Below, piece by piece: positions 1 to 6,753 of a DNA stretch of 11,607 bases (position 1 is the first letter of the stretch; the number at the start of each line of letters is the position of its first letter). The notes beneath the pieces are model-generated. The model was not told where the DNA came from. It was given only the letters and a program-made list of their open reading frames with translations, and made no database searches. Position numbers and translations under genes: made by a program. The stretch lies in the NCBI GenBank assembly GCA_017538845.1, contig JAFYIC010000099.1:1-11607 (forward strand). The letters run 5' to 3'. The DNA comes from Bacillota bacterium (GTDB lineage: Bacteria > Bacillota > Clostridia > Peptostreptococcales > Anaerovoracaceae).

Positions 1-741
1 CGGGGCCTTATCCAGGTCATCGATAAGGGCTCTTTCCACCTTTTCCGGCGCTCCTTCCCCGGTCCGTGTTATAGCCGCAATGGTCCCGTCTTCGTTGTAT
101 TCCGGCTCGTAAAACTCAGGGATATATATGCCCTGCAGTTTGCTCGCTTTTTCAAGGAATGTCCGGCGGTCTGCGCCTTCATCGCGGCACTTTATATACA
201 GCTCTGATATCTCAACTATGTTTTCTTCCCCGTCACCTATCATGAACAGATCGAAAATATCGGCCAGAGGCTCCGGGTTGAAAGCGCATGGGCCTCCCGC
301 AGTGATCAGTGGCCATTCCTGCCCGCTTTCCTCACGCTCTTTTCTTGTCAGCGGTATCCCTGACAGTTCCAGCATGTTCAGTATGTTGGTATACGAAAGT
401 TCGTACTGGAGAGTGAACCCTATTATGTCCATTTCCCTGACCGGTGTCTTGGTTTCTATGGTAAAGAGAGGTATATCCTCCTCCCGCATGATCTTTTCCA
501 TGTCATCGGCGGGAGCGAATATCCTTTCGCAGAAAATACCTTCCTGATGGTTCAGTATGGTATACAAAATCTGCATTCCCACGAATGACATGCCTATCTC
601 GTAGGTGTCGGGGAATGCAAAGCCAAACCGCAGATCCGTCTTTTCCGGATCCTTCATTATGCTGTTGATCTCTCTTCCGATGTACCGGCCCGGCTTTTCT
701 ACTCGCTTAAGCAGCCGGTCCATCTGCCTCTGTCTGATCAT
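1..741 (-). CDS. TIGR03960-family B12-binding radical SAM protein, N-terminal part (partial)
   Basis: This is the first 247 codons of a minus-strand gene that runs off the left edge. It reads MIRQRQMDRLLKRVEKPGRY at the start. Further on come FAFPDTYEIGMSFVGMQILY, then AGGPCAFNPEPLADIFD and MIGDGEEN. These motifs are typical of the N-terminal cobalamin-binding-like half of TIGR03960 proteins. The radical SAM CxxxCxxC motif lies later in the family and would be outside the window, so it cannot be checked. The ATG is preceded by AGAAAGG. The gene starts 18 bp after the stop of the HD-domain gene, so the two are probably co-transcribed. In many Clostridia this gene is followed by a DUF2344/TIGR03936 gene, rng and then rplU. 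Here the rplU cluster is about 8 kb away in the opposite direction, so that linkage is broken at least on this side. The substrate is unknown. Family assignment is confident; function is not. Confidence 0.88.
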   Translation of the reverse strand, partial: MIRQRQMDRLLKRVEKPGRYIGREINSIMKDPEKTDLRFGFAFPDTYEIGMSFVGMQILYTILNHQEGIFCERIFAPADDMEKIMREEDIPLFTIETKTPVREMDIIGFTLQYELSYTNILNMLELSGIPLTRKEREESGQEWPLITAGGPCAFNPEPLADIFDLFMIGDGEENIVEISELYIKCRDEGADRRTFLEKASKLQGIYIPEFYEPEYNEDGTIAAITRTGEGAPEKVERALIDDLDKAP

Positions 742-759
742 AAAGACCTTTCTGATATA

Positions 760-1317
760 TCAAACTTCCGGAGTTTCCTGTTTCATGAGATCATCTATGG
801 AAATCCCTATGATCTCCTCGATCCGATTCATGAGTTCCTTCATGTCGTCCTTTTTCTTCAGTATGGCGATGACCGCGTCATCGTGTCCCTGGGCTTTTGC
901 CTTCTCTATGATGTACTGCATCCTGGCATCAACGCCTACGTACTGGTCTTCCTTTACGATCCTGTCGCCGATGACTACCATGTCGGTCTCATTGAGCTGC
1001 TCAACAGGAGAATACCTGGAGTATTTCATGTGCACCTGTATGATATCCGCCTCTTCCACGTATCCCCAGTTTCTCACAAGCCTCGCTCCCACTTCCCAGT
1101 GTTTTTCCTTGACCCTGGATATGTCGTGCAGAAGTCCGGCGCCCTGGATAAGTTCCAAATCCAGTTTGTATCCGTGCTGATTCAGAGCGTTAGCGATCTT
1201 CAGCGCCGCGTCTGTGACAGCGATGCAGTGCCTGACCACGTGGGGCGGCGTGTTATACACCCGGAGGAAGTACATGCATTCTTCTCTTGTGGGATGCTTT
1301 GTCCTGAATTCCAGCAC
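760..1317 (-). CDS. HD-domain phosphohydrolase
   Basis: A 185-residue soluble protein with the HD metal-dependent phosphohydrolase signature. H30 lies in HVVRHCIAV, H64-D65 in GLLHDISR, H73 and H96 lie in the following helices, and D118 lies in VIGDRIVKED. The spacing fits the H...HD...D metal-binding pattern. The segment HWEVGARLVRNWGY followed by ADIIQVHM resembles clostridial HD proteins that occur alone or fused to MobA-like nucleotidyltransferases. It does not resemble YqeK (Ap4A hydrolase), another HD protein often found near obg. The start is a GTG, chosen because AGGAAAGG lies about 9 bases upstream and no better in-frame ATG is present. It is the first gene of a minus-strand pair with the radical SAM gene, 18 bp apart. 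The substrate cannot be read from the sequence. Confidence 0.85.
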   Translation of the reverse strand: MLEFRTKHPTREECMYFLRVYNTPPHVVRHCIAVTDAALKIANALNQHGYKLDLELIQGAGLLHDISRVKEKHWEVGARLVRNWGYVEEADIIQVHMKYSRYSPVEQLNETDMVVIGDRIVKEDQYVGVDARMQYIIEKAKAQGHDDAVIAILKKKDDMKELMNRIEEIIGISIDDLMKQETPEV

Positions 1318-1367
1318 TGATACTTTCCTTTCCTGCGCGCACGCTTCATGCCGTCAACTCTTTGAAA

Positions 1368-1376
1368 ATTATATCA
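1368..1376 (-). promoter_or_regulatory. Extended -10 promoter element for the HD / radical SAM operon
   Basis: Read on the minus strand this is TGATATAAT, a perfect TATAAT with the extended TGn. The -35 position 17 bp upstream is poor (ATCCAA), which is tolerable with an extended -10. Transcription would begin near 1361, about 44 bases before the GTG start. Confidence 0.6.
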
Positions 1377-1467
1377 TAAAAAAGTCGCGTTTGGATATTT
1401 TATTCGCCTCCTCCGGGGGCCGGACCGCTCCCGGTCTTTTGTCATTTCCTACATATATTTGTGCAAT

Positions 1468-1502
1468 TTGACCTTTATTTTTCCCCACAGGTGGTATATA
1501 AT
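1468..1502 (+). promoter_or_regulatory. Probable promoter of the CitMHS_2-like transporter gene
   Basis: A perfect TATAAT lies at 1497-1502, inside TGGTATATAAT. TTGACC lies at 1468-1473, but the spacing (21-23 bp) is too long for a standard pair, so the -10 is convincing and the -35 is not. The transcript would carry a leader of about 90 bases. This leader contains a small stem, TGGGT (1512-1516) with ACCCA (1526-1530). Confidence 0.5.
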
Positions 1503-1597
1503 TTGCAAGTGTGGGTTTTTCAGGGACCCATCGGAATTATTTACTTTTATATTTATATCGCAATAATGATCGTTTGAAAGGAAGGTGCAGATTCAAA

Positions 1598-3049
1598 TTG
1601 AAGAAGAATATCTTAAGAATCGGACTAATGACACTTTTGCTTCTGATCCTCAGCGCAAGCGCGGTATTCGCTGAATCAGAAGGGCACCACAATATCGGTG
1701 AAACACTTCCGATATGGAGCTGTATCCCGTTCGTGGGAATGCTGCTTTCCATAGCTATCTTCCCGCTGGTAAAACCTGAATTCTGGGAAAGGAACCAGCT
1801 GAAGATCGCTCTTATGTGGGGACTTATTTTCCTGATCCCGTTCGGCATCGCATACGGCATCGGTGAGCTTACATTCCAGGTACTGGAGATCATACTTCTT
1901 GACTACCTGCCGTTCATCGTGCTTCTGTTCGGACTGTTCGTTGCAGCAGGCGGCATCGTGCTGAAGGGTTCAATAGCAGGAACAACCAAAACTAACGTAA
2001 TTATGCTTCTGATAGGAACTGCACTTGCAAGCTGGGTCGGAACAACAGGCGCGGCAATGCTCATGATCAGACCTATAATCAGATCCAACGCATGGAGACA
2101 GAGAAAAGCTCATATCATAATTTTCTTCATCTTCATGGTAGCGAATATAGGCGGATGTCTTACACCTGTCGGTGACCCGCCGCTGTTCCTTGGATTCCTG
2201 AGAGCAGTACCGTTCTTCTGGACGATGAAGCTCTTACCGCTTCTTCTGTTCAATATCGGTATCCTGACAGTGCTCTTCATCATATTCGACAGAAGAGCTG
2301 TCAAGAAGGAACTGGCTCAGGGAAGATCACCTATCAACGTTCCTGAAGGCGAGGCAAAAGAGCCTATCAGAGTTGAAGGCGCTCACAACCTCATTTTCGT
2401 AGCTATGATAGTAGGCGCTGTTATCCTCAGCGGTCTCCTTCCGAGCATCAGCAGCGTATTTGCTGACGGCAACGGATTCACCGTAGGCGGAGTAACGATG
2501 CCCTGGACAAGCGTAGTTGAGATAATCATAATCCTCATCGCCGCGTTCCTGTCACTGAAGACAACAAAGAAAGAAACCAGAGAATTCAACAACTTCACAT
2601 TTGCGCCTATCGCAGAAGTTGCAAAACTGTTCATCGGTATATTCCTCACCATGATCCCGGCCCTTGCCATACTCAAGGCAAACGGAAGCGAACTTGGTGT
2701 TACAGAGCCATGGCAGTTCTTCTGGATGACCGGTGCCCTGTCCTCATTCCTGGACAATGCTCCGACATATCTGGTATTCCTCACCACAGCGGCATCATCC
2801 GGGCTCACAGGTTCCGGAATGGTGGCAACTACTGTGGGCGCGGTACCGCAGATCTACCTTATGGCCGTATCTGCCGGCGCCGTATTCATGGGAGCCAACA
2901 CATACATCGGAAACGCACCGAACTTTATGGTCAAGTCCATCGCGGAAGAAAACAAGATAAAGATGCCATCCTTCTTCGGATACATGGGATGGTCCGTATG
3001 CATACTCATACCGATCTTCCTCCTGGACATGGTCATCTGGTTCCTGTAG
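1598..3049 (+). CDS. CitMHS_2-like membrane carrier (probable Na+/H+ or carboxylate transporter)
   Basis: An integral membrane carrier of the ion transporter superfamily (ArsB/NhaD/CitM fold). It is often annotated as a sodium:proton antiporter or putative citrate transporter (PF16980). I chose a TTG start at 1598 because GGAAGGTG precedes it. It gives 483 residues beginning with a Sec-like signal: basic KKN, a hydrophobic stretch, then AVFA before E26. The frame stays open back to 1511 but has no ribosome binding site there. About 11-12 hydrophobic segments follow. Family-type motifs are GTTGAAMLMIRP (148-159), NIGGCLTPVGDPPL (183-196), DNAP (386-389) and GNAPN (438-442). They form two inverted-repeat-like halves, as expected for this fold. 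The gene stands alone with its own promoter and terminator, divergent from the HD gene. The transported ion is not determinable. Confidence 0.85.
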   Translation: MKKNILRIGLMTLLLLILSASAVFAESEGHHNIGETLPIWSCIPFVGMLLSIAIFPLVKPEFWERNQLKIALMWGLIFLIPFGIAYGIGELTFQVLEIILLDYLPFIVLLFGLFVAAGGIVLKGSIAGTTKTNVIMLLIGTALASWVGTTGAAMLMIRPIIRSNAWRQRKAHIIIFFIFMVANIGGCLTPVGDPPLFLGFLRAVPFFWTMKLLPLLLFNIGILTVLFIIFDRRAVKKELAQGRSPINVPEGEAKEPIRVEGAHNLIFVAMIVGAVILSGLLPSISSVFADGNGFTVGGVTMPWTSVVEIIIILIAAFLSLKTTKKETREFNNFTFAPIAEVAKLFIGIFLTMIPALAILKANGSELGVTEPWQFFWMTGALSSFLDNAPTYLVFLTTAASSGLTGSGMVATTVGAVPQIYLMAVSAGAVFMGANTYIGNAPNFMVKSIAEENKIKMPSFFGYMGWSVCILIPIFLLDMVIWFL

Positions 3050-3070
3050 TCCGTAACGATCGATCAATAA

Positions 3071-3108
3071 AAGAGCTGTTGCATTTCGCAACAGCTCTCT
3101 TTTTTTAT
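3071..3108. terminator. Bidirectional intrinsic terminator between the transporter and crotonase genes
   Basis: AGAGCTGTTGC (3072-3082) pairs perfectly with GCAACAGCTCT (3088-3098) around a 5-base loop. It is followed by CTTTTTTT on the plus strand and a shorter TTTTATT on the minus strand. It lies 22 bp after the transporter stop and 16 bp after the crotonase stop, so it can serve both convergent genes. Confidence 0.93.
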
Positions 3109-3123
3109 TACCGTATGTTACTT

Positions 3124-3936
3124 CTATTTCTGCTTTTTCTTTTCCTTCATCTTCTCCACCAGGGCGTTCGACCTGTCGTGAAAATCGGGAAGTTCGGTCA
3201 CTATGCCCATGGCTGATGAGATCATGTCCAATGCAGGCCTCAGTTCCAGCTTCTCCGAATACTTTATATTCCGCTTAGTGAACCTGATTGCCTCCTGAGG
3301 GCCTGAAATCAACTTCTGCATGTATTTTTCCGTGAATTCGTCCAATTCCTCAGGTTCCACCGCAAAGGTCACCAGACCGAGTTTTTCGGCTTCTTCACCT
3401 GTGATTATCTTTCCCGTCCAGAAAAGATCCATCGCCTTATCCGTGTTGGTCAGCCTGGGCACGAAATACGTGCCGCCGTCACCGGGTACGATACCTACGT
3501 TGAGATAGGTCTCTCCCACTTTGGCCTTTTTCGAGCATATCCTTATGTCGCACATGAGGGCCATGTCGAATCCGGCTCCTGTGGCAGGTCCCTGTATCTT
3601 ACATACAACAGGCTTGTCTATCTGATCCATGATGAAGGCCACCTTGTGGATCTTTTTCCATATGGAATTCTTTCTGGCAAGAGCCGTGGATGTAATATCG
3701 TCTTTGCTTTCAAAGAAACCGTGACCGGCAGCCATGGCTTTCACATCTCCCCCTGAGCAGAAGGCTTTTCCGTTGCCGCTTACCAGAACCGCGTATATAT
3801 CGTCATTGTCGCGGCATTCAAGGAGAGCTTCCGCCCACAGGTCTATCATCTCATCGGAAAATGAGTTGAATGATTCAGGTCTGTTGAGTGTTATCCTCGC
3901 CAGATGATCCTCCACCGAAAACAATACGTCTGACAT
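3124..3936 (-). CDS. Enoyl-CoA hydratase/isomerase (crotonase) family protein
   Basis: A 270-residue single-domain crotonase. The oxyanion-hole segment is GKAFCSGGDV (56-65). The second signature is GPATGAGFDMALMCDIRI (116-133), then LNVGIVPGDGGT (145-156) and GLVTFAVEP near the C-terminus. The C-terminus is lysine rich. Aligning by eye to rat mitochondrial enoyl-CoA hydratase, the position of catalytic Glu144 is Asp124 and that of Glu164 is Tyr144. Neither classical hydratase acid/base is kept, although E142 lies nearby. Related proteins with the PGDGG motif are usually called enoyl-CoA hydratases but have variable catalytic residues. An isomerase, hydrolase or other acyl-CoA activity is equally possible. 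AAAGGAG sits 6-7 bases before the ATG. No other acyl-CoA or beta-oxidation gene is in the window, so the pathway is open. Confidence 0.87.
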   Translation of the reverse strand: MSDVLFSVEDHLARITLNRPESFNSFSDEMIDLWAEALLECRDNDDIYAVLVSGNGKAFCSGGDVKAMAAGHGFFESKDDITSTALARKNSIWKKIHKVAFIMDQIDKPVVCKIQGPATGAGFDMALMCDIRICSKKAKVGETYLNVGIVPGDGGTYFVPRLTNTDKAMDLFWTGKIITGEEAEKLGLVTFAVEPEELDEFTEKYMQKLISGPQEAIRFTKRNIKYSEKLELRPALDMISSAMGIVTELPDFHDRSNALVEKMKEKKKQK

Positions 3937-3951
3937 TTATATCTCCTTTCA

Positions 3952-3965
3952 CCGGCATCCGCCGG
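3952..3965 (-). other. Small hairpin just upstream of the crotonase ribosome binding site
   Basis: On the minus strand CCGGC-GGAT-GCCGG forms a 5-bp stem with a 4-base loop, ending a few bases before the AAAGGAG. It could tune translation or be chance; there is no U-tract. Confidence 0.35.
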
Positions 3966-3995
3966 ATTTGGATGTGTCTTATATTCCTTATCTAT

Positions 3996-4023
3996 ATCAT
4001 ATATTATTATTCGTCATTGTCGA
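3996..4023 (-). promoter_or_regulatory. Promoter of the crotonase gene
   Basis: Minus strand TCGACA (4023-4018), a 16-bp spacer and TATGAT (4001-3996); each hexamer matches consensus at 5 of 6 bases. It lies in the 159-bp divergent region shared with the NhaC-type gene. Confidence 0.5.
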
Positions 4024-4043
4024 ATGCAAGTTCCGTGTGTTAG

Positions 4044-4049
4044 TATAGT
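4044..4049 (+). promoter_or_regulatory. Possible -10 element of the NhaC-family gene
   Basis: TATAGT matches the -10 consensus at 5 of 6 bases, 47 bp before the start codon. No good -35 is found 16-18 bp upstream, and that stretch overlaps the -35 region of the divergent crotonase promoter. Confidence 0.35.
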
Positions 4050-4095
4050 AAGGCAGTTATATTTTACTTTGATTATTTGATACAGGAGCAGAACA

Positions 4096-5397
4096 ATGAA
4101 TGACAAACAGCCGAGAGGCATAGCACTTCTTCCGATACTGGTATTCCTGGTTATTTACCTTGGAAGCGGCATCTACTACGAATACATATCACCTCCCGAA
4201 GGCGGGATGGGATTCTACATCATGTCAGTAGTAGTGGCCTTCATGATCGCGCTGGTGGTGGCTTTTATACAGAACCCTGCGCTTTCATTCGATGAAAAGA
4301 TACACGCATGCGCCAAAGGCATAGGCGATGACAACATCACTATCATGCTTTTCATATTCCTGATGGCCGGAGCTTTCAGCGGTATAGCAAGTGAAGCAGG
4401 CGGAGCCACAAGCACGGCCAACATGCTTCTTAACGTGATACCTCACGGGTTCGAGATACCGGGACTGTTCATAATAGCATGTCTCATATCCATGGCCATG
4501 GGAACATCCTGCGGAACTATCACCGTACTGGCGCCCATCGCTCTCGCAGTGGCAAATTCCGCACATCTGAATCTTCCCATGTGCATAGCCGCAATAGTGG
4601 GAGGCTCCATGTTCGGTGACAATCTGTCCTTCATTTCGGATACTACCATTGCAGCCACCAAGACTCAGGGCTGCGACATGAAAGACAAGTTCAAAGCCAA
4701 TCTGTGGATAGCGCTACCCGCTGCCATAGCCACACTGATAATACTGATAATCGTATGCATGAAGGGACAGAGCGTGGGTCTTGAACACTACGACTTCAAC
4801 CTGCCTCAGGCAATACCATACTTTGCGGTGCTCATCGCAGCCATATGCGGTATAAACGTGTTCATCGTACTTGGTTCGGGAACTATACTTTTCCTGATCG
4901 TAGGACTTCTCACAAAGTCCCTCACTTTCGACACGGCCTTCAGTTCCATGGGCAACGGCGTCTCCGGCATGTTCGAGACCATGATCGTGACCATACTTGT
5001 AGCATCCATCGGATCACTGATGAAGGAATACGGCGGCTTCGAGTGGATACTGCAGAAAGTAAGGAACAGAGCCAAGGGCAAGAAAGGCGCGAAACTGGGC
5101 ATCGGTCTTCTCGGTTCCCTTATGGATATAGCTACAGCCAATAACACGGTAGCCATAGTAATGGCCGGACCTATCGCAAAGGATATAGCTGAAGAATACG
5201 ATATCTCGCCTAAGGAAACGGCATCACTGCTTGATATTTTCTGCTGCGTATGGCAGGGCATAATCCCCTACGGAGCACAGCTTCTGATCGCTGCGGGGAT
5301 CGCAAAGATAACGAGCATATCAATAATACCGTTCCTGTTCTACCCGTTCCTGCTGCTGGTGGCAGTTCTTATAGCAATAGCGATAAAGAAGAAATAA
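4096..5397 (+). CDS. NhaC-family Na+/H+ antiporter
   Basis: A 433-residue polytopic membrane protein of the Na_H_antiporter family PF03553 (NhaC). The hallmark is FGDNLSFISDTTIAAT (173-188), matching the family's GD-x-x-S-x-x-SDTT region. MGTSCGTITVLAPIA (135-149) precedes it. A second-half counterpart around residues 345-360 contains ATANNTVAIVMAGPIA. About 11 hydrophobic segments are visible, and the protein ends in a basic tail (AIKKK). Members exchange Na+ for H+; relatives such as MleN couple this to malate/lactate, so an organic substrate cannot be excluded. The length is slightly below the roughly 450-480 common for the family. AGGAG lies 7 bases before the ATG. It is monocistronic: divergent from the crotonase gene and closed by a terminator. 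It is the second ion carrier in this segment and is unrelated in family to the first. Confidence 0.88.
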   Translation: MNDKQPRGIALLPILVFLVIYLGSGIYYEYISPPEGGMGFYIMSVVVAFMIALVVAFIQNPALSFDEKIHACAKGIGDDNITIMLFIFLMAGAFSGIASEAGGATSTANMLLNVIPHGFEIPGLFIIACLISMAMGTSCGTITVLAPIALAVANSAHLNLPMCIAAIVGGSMFGDNLSFISDTTIAATKTQGCDMKDKFKANLWIALPAAIATLIILIIVCMKGQSVGLEHYDFNLPQAIPYFAVLIAAICGINVFIVLGSGTILFLIVGLLTKSLTFDTAFSSMGNGVSGMFETMIVTILVASIGSLMKEYGGFEWILQKVRNRAKGKKGAKLGIGLLGSLMDIATANNTVAIVMAGPIAKDIAEEYDISPKETASLLDIFCCVWQGIIPYGAQLLIAAGIAKITSISIIPFLFYPFLLLVAVLIAIAIKKK

Positions 5398-5400
5398 GGA

Positions 5401-5431
5401 TAAAAAAAGGCCCCGCAAAAGCGGGGTCTTT
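5401..5431. terminator. Bidirectional terminator between the NhaC-family and GltD-like genes
   Basis: GGCCCCGC (5409-5416), loop AAAA, GCGGGGTC (5421-5428), flanked by seven A on the left and TCTTT on the right. Read on the minus strand it is followed by a run of seven T, so it is the stronger terminator for the GltD-like gene. It lies just beyond the NhaC stop and 18 bp beyond the GltD-like stop. Confidence 0.9.
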
Positions 5432-5446
5432 GGTATCCTGATATAT

Positions 5447-6673
5447 CTACTGTTTTTTCAGGTATTCCTCCAGACGGGGGAATACTTTTTTAGTGAAAGC
5501 CACGGCTTCAACTACCGTCTTCGGGCCTGTCACTATATCGCCGGCTGCGAATACGCCGGGAGTACTGGTCTCTCCCCACTCGTTGACGTCAAGAAGTCCC
5601 TTCTGGGTCAGTTTGACGCTTCCGGTGTTCATATCGGCTCCCGGGCCCTGTCCTATGGCAAGTATCACGGAATCTGCCGGTACGTCGAAAGTATCCGAAT
5701 AATCCTCTTCAAATACCGTCTGACCGTCTTCAGTCTCGTTTCTCACGACTCTAACGCAGCGCACGCCGTCTTCAAGTATACGCACCGCCTGGGCGTAATG
5801 TACGAATTCAACGCCGTCGATTTCGGCCATCTCGATCTCATCGCGATTGGCCGTCATGTCCTCCGTTCCTTTGTAATGTAAAATGGTCACATGTGAATGC
5901 TGTCTTCTTACGGCAGTTCTTGCGGCGTCAATAGCCACGTTGCCCGCGCCTACTATAGCTACCCTGCTACCAAGTGTGAAAGTATCAGGCGACTTAAGAT
6001 AATCTATGGCAAAGTGCACGTGTCCCAGAGTCTCTCCGAGAAGTCCAAGTTTGTTGGGCCGTCCCGTTCCTGTTGCGACAAAGACTGCTTTATATCCGTC
6101 CGGGAACAGATCTGCTATCTGGATGTTGGTGCCTATCCTCGTGTTCGGTCTGAATCTGAGACCCATGCGGATCATCAGTTCCCTGTACATGTCCAGAAGA
6201 TCCCTTGAAAGACGGAACGGCGGTATGCCGTAACGCAGGACTCCTCCAATGTTGTCCTGAGCTTCGAACAGGGTAACGTCATATCCTTTGAGCAGTAGCT
6301 GCATGACCATGGAAAGGCCTGCCGGACCTGCTCCGGCCACAGCTACTTTGATACCGTTTTTCTCTATCTCGGGAGGTGTCATCGTCTCCAGATAGAATCT
6401 CGAGATGTACTCCTCGATCCGGTAGAACTCCACCGGGCCGCCTTTTTTCCCCAGAACACAGTGTCCCATACAGTTGCGCTCGTGAGGACATATCACGGAT
6501 GTTATGGCAGAAAGCGGATTGTTTCTGAAAAGTACTTCTCCTGCCTCCGCCATTTTCCCGTCAAGAAACAGATTCATGATCTGTGGTATCGGCGTAGCCA
6601 CAGGGCAATTTGATGCGCACATAGGCTTCGGGCATTTGAGACATCTTTCTGCTTCGTTTTTTATCGATGACAT
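5447..6673 (-). CDS. GltD-like NAD(P)H-dependent FAD/[4Fe-4S] oxidoreductase
   Basis: Resembles the small subunit of glutamate synthase (GltD) and its relatives NfnB/SudA. Numbering is from the ATG at 6673 (408 residues). The N-terminal FeS domain carries C11, C14, C19 and C23 and a second set C62, C68 and C72. The FAD Rossmann motif is GAGPAG (114-119) with the acidic strand end at E137. The NAD(P) motif is GAGNVA (242-247) with nearby R256-R257, suggesting NADPH. The C-terminal FAD segment is STPGVFAAGDIVTGP. I prefer 6673 because GGTGA precedes it and it fits the family N-terminus. An ATG at 6685 and a TTG at 6715 are also in frame but lack a binding site. It follows obg on the same strand with no terminator between. 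No gltB is present, so the electron acceptor is unknown. It is shorter than typical GltD (about 450-470). Confidence 0.86.
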   Translation of the reverse strand: MSSIKNEAERCLKCPKPMCASNCPVATPIPQIMNLFLDGKMAEAGEVLFRNNPLSAITSVICPHERNCMGHCVLGKKGGPVEFYRIEEYISRFYLETMTPPEIEKNGIKVAVAGAGPAGLSMVMQLLLKGYDVTLFEAQDNIGGVLRYGIPPFRLSRDLLDMYRELMIRMGLRFRPNTRIGTNIQIADLFPDGYKAVFVATGTGRPNKLGLLGETLGHVHFAIDYLKSPDTFTLGSRVAIVGAGNVAIDAARTAVRRQHSHVTILHYKGTEDMTANRDEIEMAEIDGVEFVHYAQAVRILEDGVRCVRVVRNETEDGQTVFEEDYSDTFDVPADSVILAIGQGPGADMNTGSVKLTQKGLLDVNEWGETSTPGVFAAGDIVTGPKTVVEAVAFTKKVFPRLEEYLKKQ

Positions 6674-6691
6674 TTCATTCACCATCCAATC

Positions 6692-6715
6692 TTGAAATAT
6701 CACATGACATTTCAA
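6692..6715. promoter_or_regulatory. 24-bp palindrome upstream of the GltD-like gene, operator-like
   Basis: Arms TTGAAAT (6692-6698) and ATTTCAA (6709-6715) are perfect inverted repeats. Inner bases continue the symmetry, giving 20 of 24 symmetric positions. The site lies 18 bp before the preferred start codon, between obg and the GltD-like gene. It could be a dimeric repressor site or an mRNA hairpin; no regulator gene is nearby. Confidence 0.4.
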
Positions 6716-6753
6716 ATCATATATTCATCAACGATCAATTCCGGTCTCTGTTC

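Noticed and set aside
128..1180. Plus-strand open frames of 139 and 191 codons (128-547, 605-1180) over the radical SAM and HD genes
   Set aside because: They lie antisense to frames with clear family motifs, are serine/methionine/isoleucine-rich like reverse-frame artefacts, and have no ribosome binding sites.
760..1317. HD-domain gene as yqeK (Ap4A hydrolase), often found near obg
   Set aside because: The HD context (HVVRHC, LLHDISR, HWEVGARL) and the remaining sequence do not match YqeK. It fits clostridial HD proteins of unknown substrate better, and nadD is not adjacent.
1511..1597. Upstream extension of the CitMHS_2-like carrier (29 extra residues)
   Set aside because: There is no Shine-Dalgarno before 1511, the extra residues do not look like a signal or family N-terminus, and a Sec-like signal begins right after the TTG at 1598.
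6674..6715. Longer GltD-like starts at TTG 6715 or ATG 6685
   Set aside because: Neither has a ribosome binding site; the TTG lies within the palindrome, and the extra residues are not family-like. The ATG at 6685 remains possible.
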